A stretch of 64,000 nt of DNA from Phallusia mammillata. Lineage: Eukaryota; Chordata; Ascidiacea; Phlebobranchia; Ascidiidae. Below, in pieces: positions 59,859 through 64,000 of this stretch. The stretch is taken from NCBI GenBank assembly GCA_003260075.1, contig QLIY01000894.1, positions 1 to 64,000 of the forward strand. The letters run 5' to 3'. The notes beneath the pieces are model-generated. The model had not been told where the DNA came from and searched no databases. It was given only the letters and a program-made list of their open reading frames with translations. Positions within the stretch are counted from its first letter, which is position 1; each line of letters begins with the position of its first letter. Position numbers and translations under genes: made by a program.

Positions 59859-62800
59859 TCAGTGACGCAAAGAGGTGTTGACCAGCTCGTTAAAGCACTT
59901 GGCAAAGGCCTTTTTAAGTTCAGCATAGGAGACCACCAGAACATTCTGCTCATCTCGTGACATCAAACAAAGCTTTTCTGGGACGCCACTGTCAAGCTAG
60001 AAAACAGGCAAATGACGCTTGTGGTGTGCAGTTTTACACATACAAAGTGAAGTTTACCCTACCAAGATAAATACATTCTTGTGAGACTGGCTTGATTTGG
60101 TATAAACGCCTTCAATGGGCCTAGGGTACTACGGTTTTCGATTTACCCTACTAATGTTTAAATTTAATGGTCAACCTCTTATCAATAGTTTTTTAGACTT
60201 CCTTTGGCCTGATGTAGTTAAGTTGCAATTCATCAGTCGAATTGCTCAATTTTCAACTCTAAACTTTGATAAAAAGGCAAACAGATTGCATTACCTTGTT
60301 GAGACATTGGACGATATGCGCAAGATCAATCCATGGAGCGCCAGTTTCTGTTACTTGATGGAATAGATGATCTCTGAATAGTTTCAGCAGATACCGGTCC
60401 CCAGTTTCTGACCAAGTTGGTTCGATTCCAAACTCTGGGCGTTCATTAACCACCCCGAGTTTGGCTAGCATTCTGAACAAGCGGCCATTTTCCATTTCCT
60501 ACAACAGTTACAAATTGGGCAATCAGTATTTTTTACGAAAGAATGTAATAATGTTAAGAATGTATTTATTTTACTAACTTAGTCTGAGAGAGGCACTTAT
60601 GCTTTTTCTTACAAGAAAGTATAAACAAGGACAATAGAAACGCATATACCTTTGCCAGTTCGTTTTCGATGACATCACATCGTAACATGGCTGCGTCAAG
60701 CTGCATGTAGAAACGTGCTCCAATCATCGGCATAATGTCGTTGACACTATGTGGCCTTTGTTGTGGGGACAATAGGTACCTGGAAAGATGTGTCATTGTA
60801 AAGGGCATAACAAGTGCAACACTAAACGATGCAACAGCCACTGTTCTGGTTGTAGAAACGATAAAAAGCAACACTAAAGAAATAGTCACTGAAGCACACA
60901 CTGCAAAATCCCAAACACCTTTTTCCAATGTTTTGCTATTTGTGACTTACAAAATGAGGTTCTTCAAGTCGTTTGAGTAGTTCATTACAACCAGCTCGAT
61001 GGACTTGGGAAGGTTGTCCCTTTGGATGGAGTTCACAGAGTTGCATGCCAATGCCAGCACAACCTATACAAGCCATAGTTTAACATAAGTTTTTGATGAA
61101 AACAGAGTCTAAAATTGCCAGTAGTGCTTTAGCCGGAGTTACCTTTCCCAGTGCTACCATATCATCCTGTTGATACTGCTGCATGTGTGCCCTCGGGTTG
61201 GAATGCGAACTGTCATATCCCAACACATCAAAAATGCCAACACCGTTGATGCGAATTCTTAAAGTAAAATTGGTTTCACATCGCAACACAAATGAAATTT
61301 AACTGTTTCAATGGCCAAAATAACAATAATGTGAAGTCAGCATTTCAAGGTTGTGGAACTGTTTCACATCTAACACATTCTTTTTTCTTCTGATCAAGTA
61401 CCTTGATTTGTCGGTGATTAGAATTTTGGTAGGGTCCATGACTCTGCAAGCCAACCCTGCTGCGTGAATACATCGTAAAGCTGAAGTCAACTGAACAACG
61501 TAAGTCCAGATCAAGCTCTCAGGAAGAAGCCCTAGAATAAAAATGTTACATTTTGTCCACTAATATCAGACCATGAAAAATTAAACAGAGTCAGCTAAAA
61601 AAGGCCTTATTATGTAAACACCTGCATTTTGGCGTGTTGTTCCACCATTCCACTTGGCTTTCGAAGCATAATTGTTATTTGGATTCTGAAAATGCCGAGA
61701 CATCATGGTTTCAGCTCCAGCATGATAGTCATGAGCAAATATCAAAGCTGCATAGAAAGGCATTTTAAAAACAGAAGGATGGGGTAAAAAATGTCTCCTT
61801 ACAATGTTCGCCGAATGCTTTTGATGTAAACACTTCTCTGAGCTGAACGACATTTGCATGTTGCAATTTTTTCCACATTTCCACAAGAACCATGCATTTT
61901 TCGGTCACTTGTCTAAAACCTGAAACAAACATAGTAGAAAACTAGAAGGGTGGCTTTCTGATATACTTCCATTTTATATATTCGGGGGGGGGGGAAACCT
62001 GAAACAAACATAGTAGAAAATAATCAAACACATAATATTCAATCGAACTAAAAGCTTAAAATGACATATGATGTTGCCACTTTTTGTCCTTTGTTTAATA
62101 TGCTAACTCTTGTACTGGGACCCATTTTAGAAAATGTGTTAAATCCGATTTAGTTTGGTCATCGGCATTATGTACAAACTGTCTAAAGTTAATCTGCTGC
62201 GAACATTGTTTAGGAACAGTATTTGACAAATTTTATAAGGCTATGGAGTAGGTGCTACAACAACACACAATCAAATGTGACAAAATCTTTTAATTTTTGG
62301 TTAACATTTAACAGTTTGAACACCAGAGGGGTTTAGAGCAGCAAACAATATGACCAAACTCATTACACCATTAGCATTATGTGATATATAATGCATTTCA
62401 TATCAATTTTAAAATAACTCCATGGGGTAACACCTATCATAACTTACCATGAATTCTCCGTAAACAGTATGGGAGACCATCCTTGTACTTAATAGCTTTG
62501 TAGCACGATGTTACAAAGCCGTAGGTGTTGGATTTTTGCAGCGGGTTTTCAGGAACTGCTTCGAGGGGAAATAAGCTGTGATAGTTGTCCACTTCTGCTG
62601 GAATACCTGGATACAAACACAAGAAATAGATGAAAAATGGGTCCAACTGAATGCAACTAAAAATCACAAAATGATTGAAAACGATTTTTCAATACACCAA
62701 CCCAAAAATATGAAACTCCTGGATAATATACTTAAGTAAGCATAGCCGTTTAAAAATGTTACGTTCTGTGGGTGAACTGCTGGGTCATCTGGGTTAAAAC

Positions 62801-64000
62801 TATAGGAGGATCAACTTTGCATAACTAACTAACATGTGTGTAAATTTGAGTAAGTTTGAAGCACCTTTTCTTCAAAATGCATAAACCAGCATTAAACAGA
62901 AAAAACAAAACAAAAACAATATATCTTTGGGGAAGGGGACCCATTACAAACACCGGGGGGGGGGCCTTCAAAATGCATAAACCAGCATTAAACAGAAAAA
63001 ACAAAAACAATATATCTTTGGGGAAGGGGACCCATTACAAACACCCCAAATCAAAAACTAGCAGTCTTCTTACTGGGGTCTTGTTCAGTGTCCACAGTCA
63101 GCATCGTCAGAGCATGTTTCTTCATTATCACCTGACGCAAATCATTGGACATGAAAAAAGATGGGGCATTCGCTTTTAGTGTCATGTATTCAATGTGAGG
63201 CGGCGAGCCAGGAAACATGTTAAAAGATGGCATAACCTGTAAGAAAGTTGTTTTCATATCACAAGAACTTAGGAATCAGAGTCAGTTGGTTTATATGCAC
63301 TTACCACGGACATATTTTGCTGAACGGTCTTCTGTGTAAAGAAGTAAGTTGTTCCACCATTCTCTTGAATTAGATGTTGCTGCATTAAACCCTGGTCTGT
63401 TTCTGAATAAGGCTGTTGAGCATCTGCACAATAGCACAAACATTTATTTTTCATGGGCGTTTGAGTGATTTGTCTGTCACATATACAGTTTAAAGATTGT
63501 TTAGTAGTACAGTTAACCTTGGTTTATCCGGACCCGCTTGGACAAAAAAATCGTCCGGATTAGACAAAGCTCTAGATTAACCAATGTCGATTAGCTAAAG
63601 CCTTCCTGCATTACAAATCATTTTGTACGAATTAGGTGAGGATCCGGTTTAACCCAATCTTTTGTATGAAAGTTGTGTACATATTAGGCGAGGATCCGGT
63701 TTAACCCAATCTGTTAAACCAACGTATTTTACTGTATTCTATTTATAACATACTCATATCCATGCCAACCCCAGTGGACACAGGCCCAAGGGAAGGGGAA
63801 CCACGATGGGAGGTAAGTCTTCGTGACAGTAAGGGAGAAGTTCGTTCTGGAGTCACATGACTGGTTGACAAGGAATCAAGAGGTTGTCTTGGAAATGGGG
63901 GGGGGGGGGCCCACGATGGGATGTCAGTCTTCGCGACAGTAAGGGAGAAGTTCGTTCTGGGGTCACATGACTGGTTGACAAGGAATCAAGAGGTTGTCTT
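59859..64000 (-). CDS. PAN3: PAN3, poly(A) nuclease regulatory subunit, 5' end outside window
   Basis: Twelve exons are visible: beyond 64000-63757, 63423-63305, 63236-63074, 62606-62448, 61919-61803, 61747-61622, 61531-61402, 61257-61143, 61063-60951, 60779-60650, 60498-60295, 59996-59859, in phase. PAN3 is the pseudokinase partner that recruits the PAN2 deadenylase to mRNA tails. The order matches the family: Ser/Pro-rich N-terminal part, [27 protein letters not shown], the pseudokinase ([81 protein letters not shown]), then the coiled-coil and knob domain ([59 protein letters not shown]) ending in NTSLRH. The 5' exon contains a 13-nt G run with its flank duplicated at the window edge. Confidence 0.96.
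61919..62019. repeat. Short duplication joined by 11 G in PAN3 intron
   Basis: AAACCTGAAACAAACATAGT occurs at about 61916 and again at 61995 just after the filler 61984-61994. PAN3 exon acceptor lies at its edge. Confidence 0.7.
62640..62950. repeat. Dispersed repeat family A, copy 3
   Basis: Same ordered words as copies 1 and 2 (GTGGGTGAACTGCTGGGTCA, GGAGGATCAACTT, ACCAGCATTAAACAG). In a PAN3 intron. Confidence 0.5.
62868..63047. repeat. Duplicated 85-bp block joined by 10 G
   Basis: About 62868-62954 and 62965-63047 around filler 62955-62964. The right copy lacks a short AAAAC unit. Confidence 0.82.
63510..63734. mobile_element. Tigger/pogo-like MITE with TA target site
   Basis: Left end CAGTTAACCTTGGTTTATCC, right end TATTTTACTG, both flanked by TA. 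GAGGATCCGGTTTAACCCAA occurs twice inside. Related to 2500-2690. Confidence 0.6.
63801..64000. repeat. Duplicated PAN3 exon block joined by 13 G
   Basis: 63801-63896 is repeated from 63910 to the window edge with a few base differences; filler 63897-63909. Affects the 5'-most visible PAN3 exon. Confidence 0.85.

Overview
This is a eukaryotic nuclear window from an animal, most likely a tunicate (ascidian) of the Ciona kind. The support is the metazoan gene set, compact intron-rich genes (about 11 in 64 kb), short GT-AG introns, AT-rich intergenic DNA, many small hAT-type elements, and pairs of near-identical sequence blocks differing by about 1-6 %, as expected from the two haplotypes of a very polymorphic species. 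The species is an inference; no homology search was possible. Exon models come from ORFs joined at splice sites with codon phase checked at every junction.

Layout. 812-11228 (-): EFCAB5, 3' end beyond the left edge. 12317-15847 (+): SLC5A7/CHT1 high-affinity choline transporter, complete, 9 exons, 552 aa, head-to-head with EFCAB5. 15848-18687: intergenic, repeats. 18688-29924 (-): TOP3A, from the toprim start to the C-terminal GRF and CCHC zinc motifs. 29925-32749: intergenic. 32750-40513 (-): ubinuclein (UBN1/2), 16 exons, 1147 aa. 41128-41822 (+): COMMD3, head-to-head with UBN, broken by a 122-bp duplication. 42443-49079 (-): NEK-family kinase, 11 exons, 713 aa. 51477-52328 (+): COX7B, 90 aa. 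52788-55585 (-): UBE2K, 198 aa, tail-to-tail with COX7B. 56161-56829 (-): unrecognised 222-aa protein. 57672-58278 (+): POMP, 150 aa. 59859-64000+ (-): PAN3, 5' end beyond the right edge. These are unrelated housekeeping, ciliary and neuronal functions; there is no operon-like pathway. Three pairs are divergent (EFCAB5/SLC5A7, UBN/COMMD3, orphan/POMP).

Two non-genic structures dominate. First, 29 pure C or G runs (most 10-16 nt; four of 50, 64, 69 and 95 nt) lie between two near-identical copies of the same sequence. They behave like unmerged contig or haplotype ends joined by a filler: they break COMMD3, TOP3A and a UBN exon copy, and all are C before 44.7 kb and G after 49.7 kb. I read them as assembly artefacts, not biology. 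Second, there are many short non-autonomous hAT elements. Nine insertions have 8-bp target duplications that I could read, and these split cleanly into Buster-type (nnnTAnnn) and Ac-type (nTnnnnAn) sites. One intron carries two different elements side by side, separated and flanked by the same CTTTAGTG. I found no CRISPR array, toxin, viral gene or convincing undescribed molecular system.
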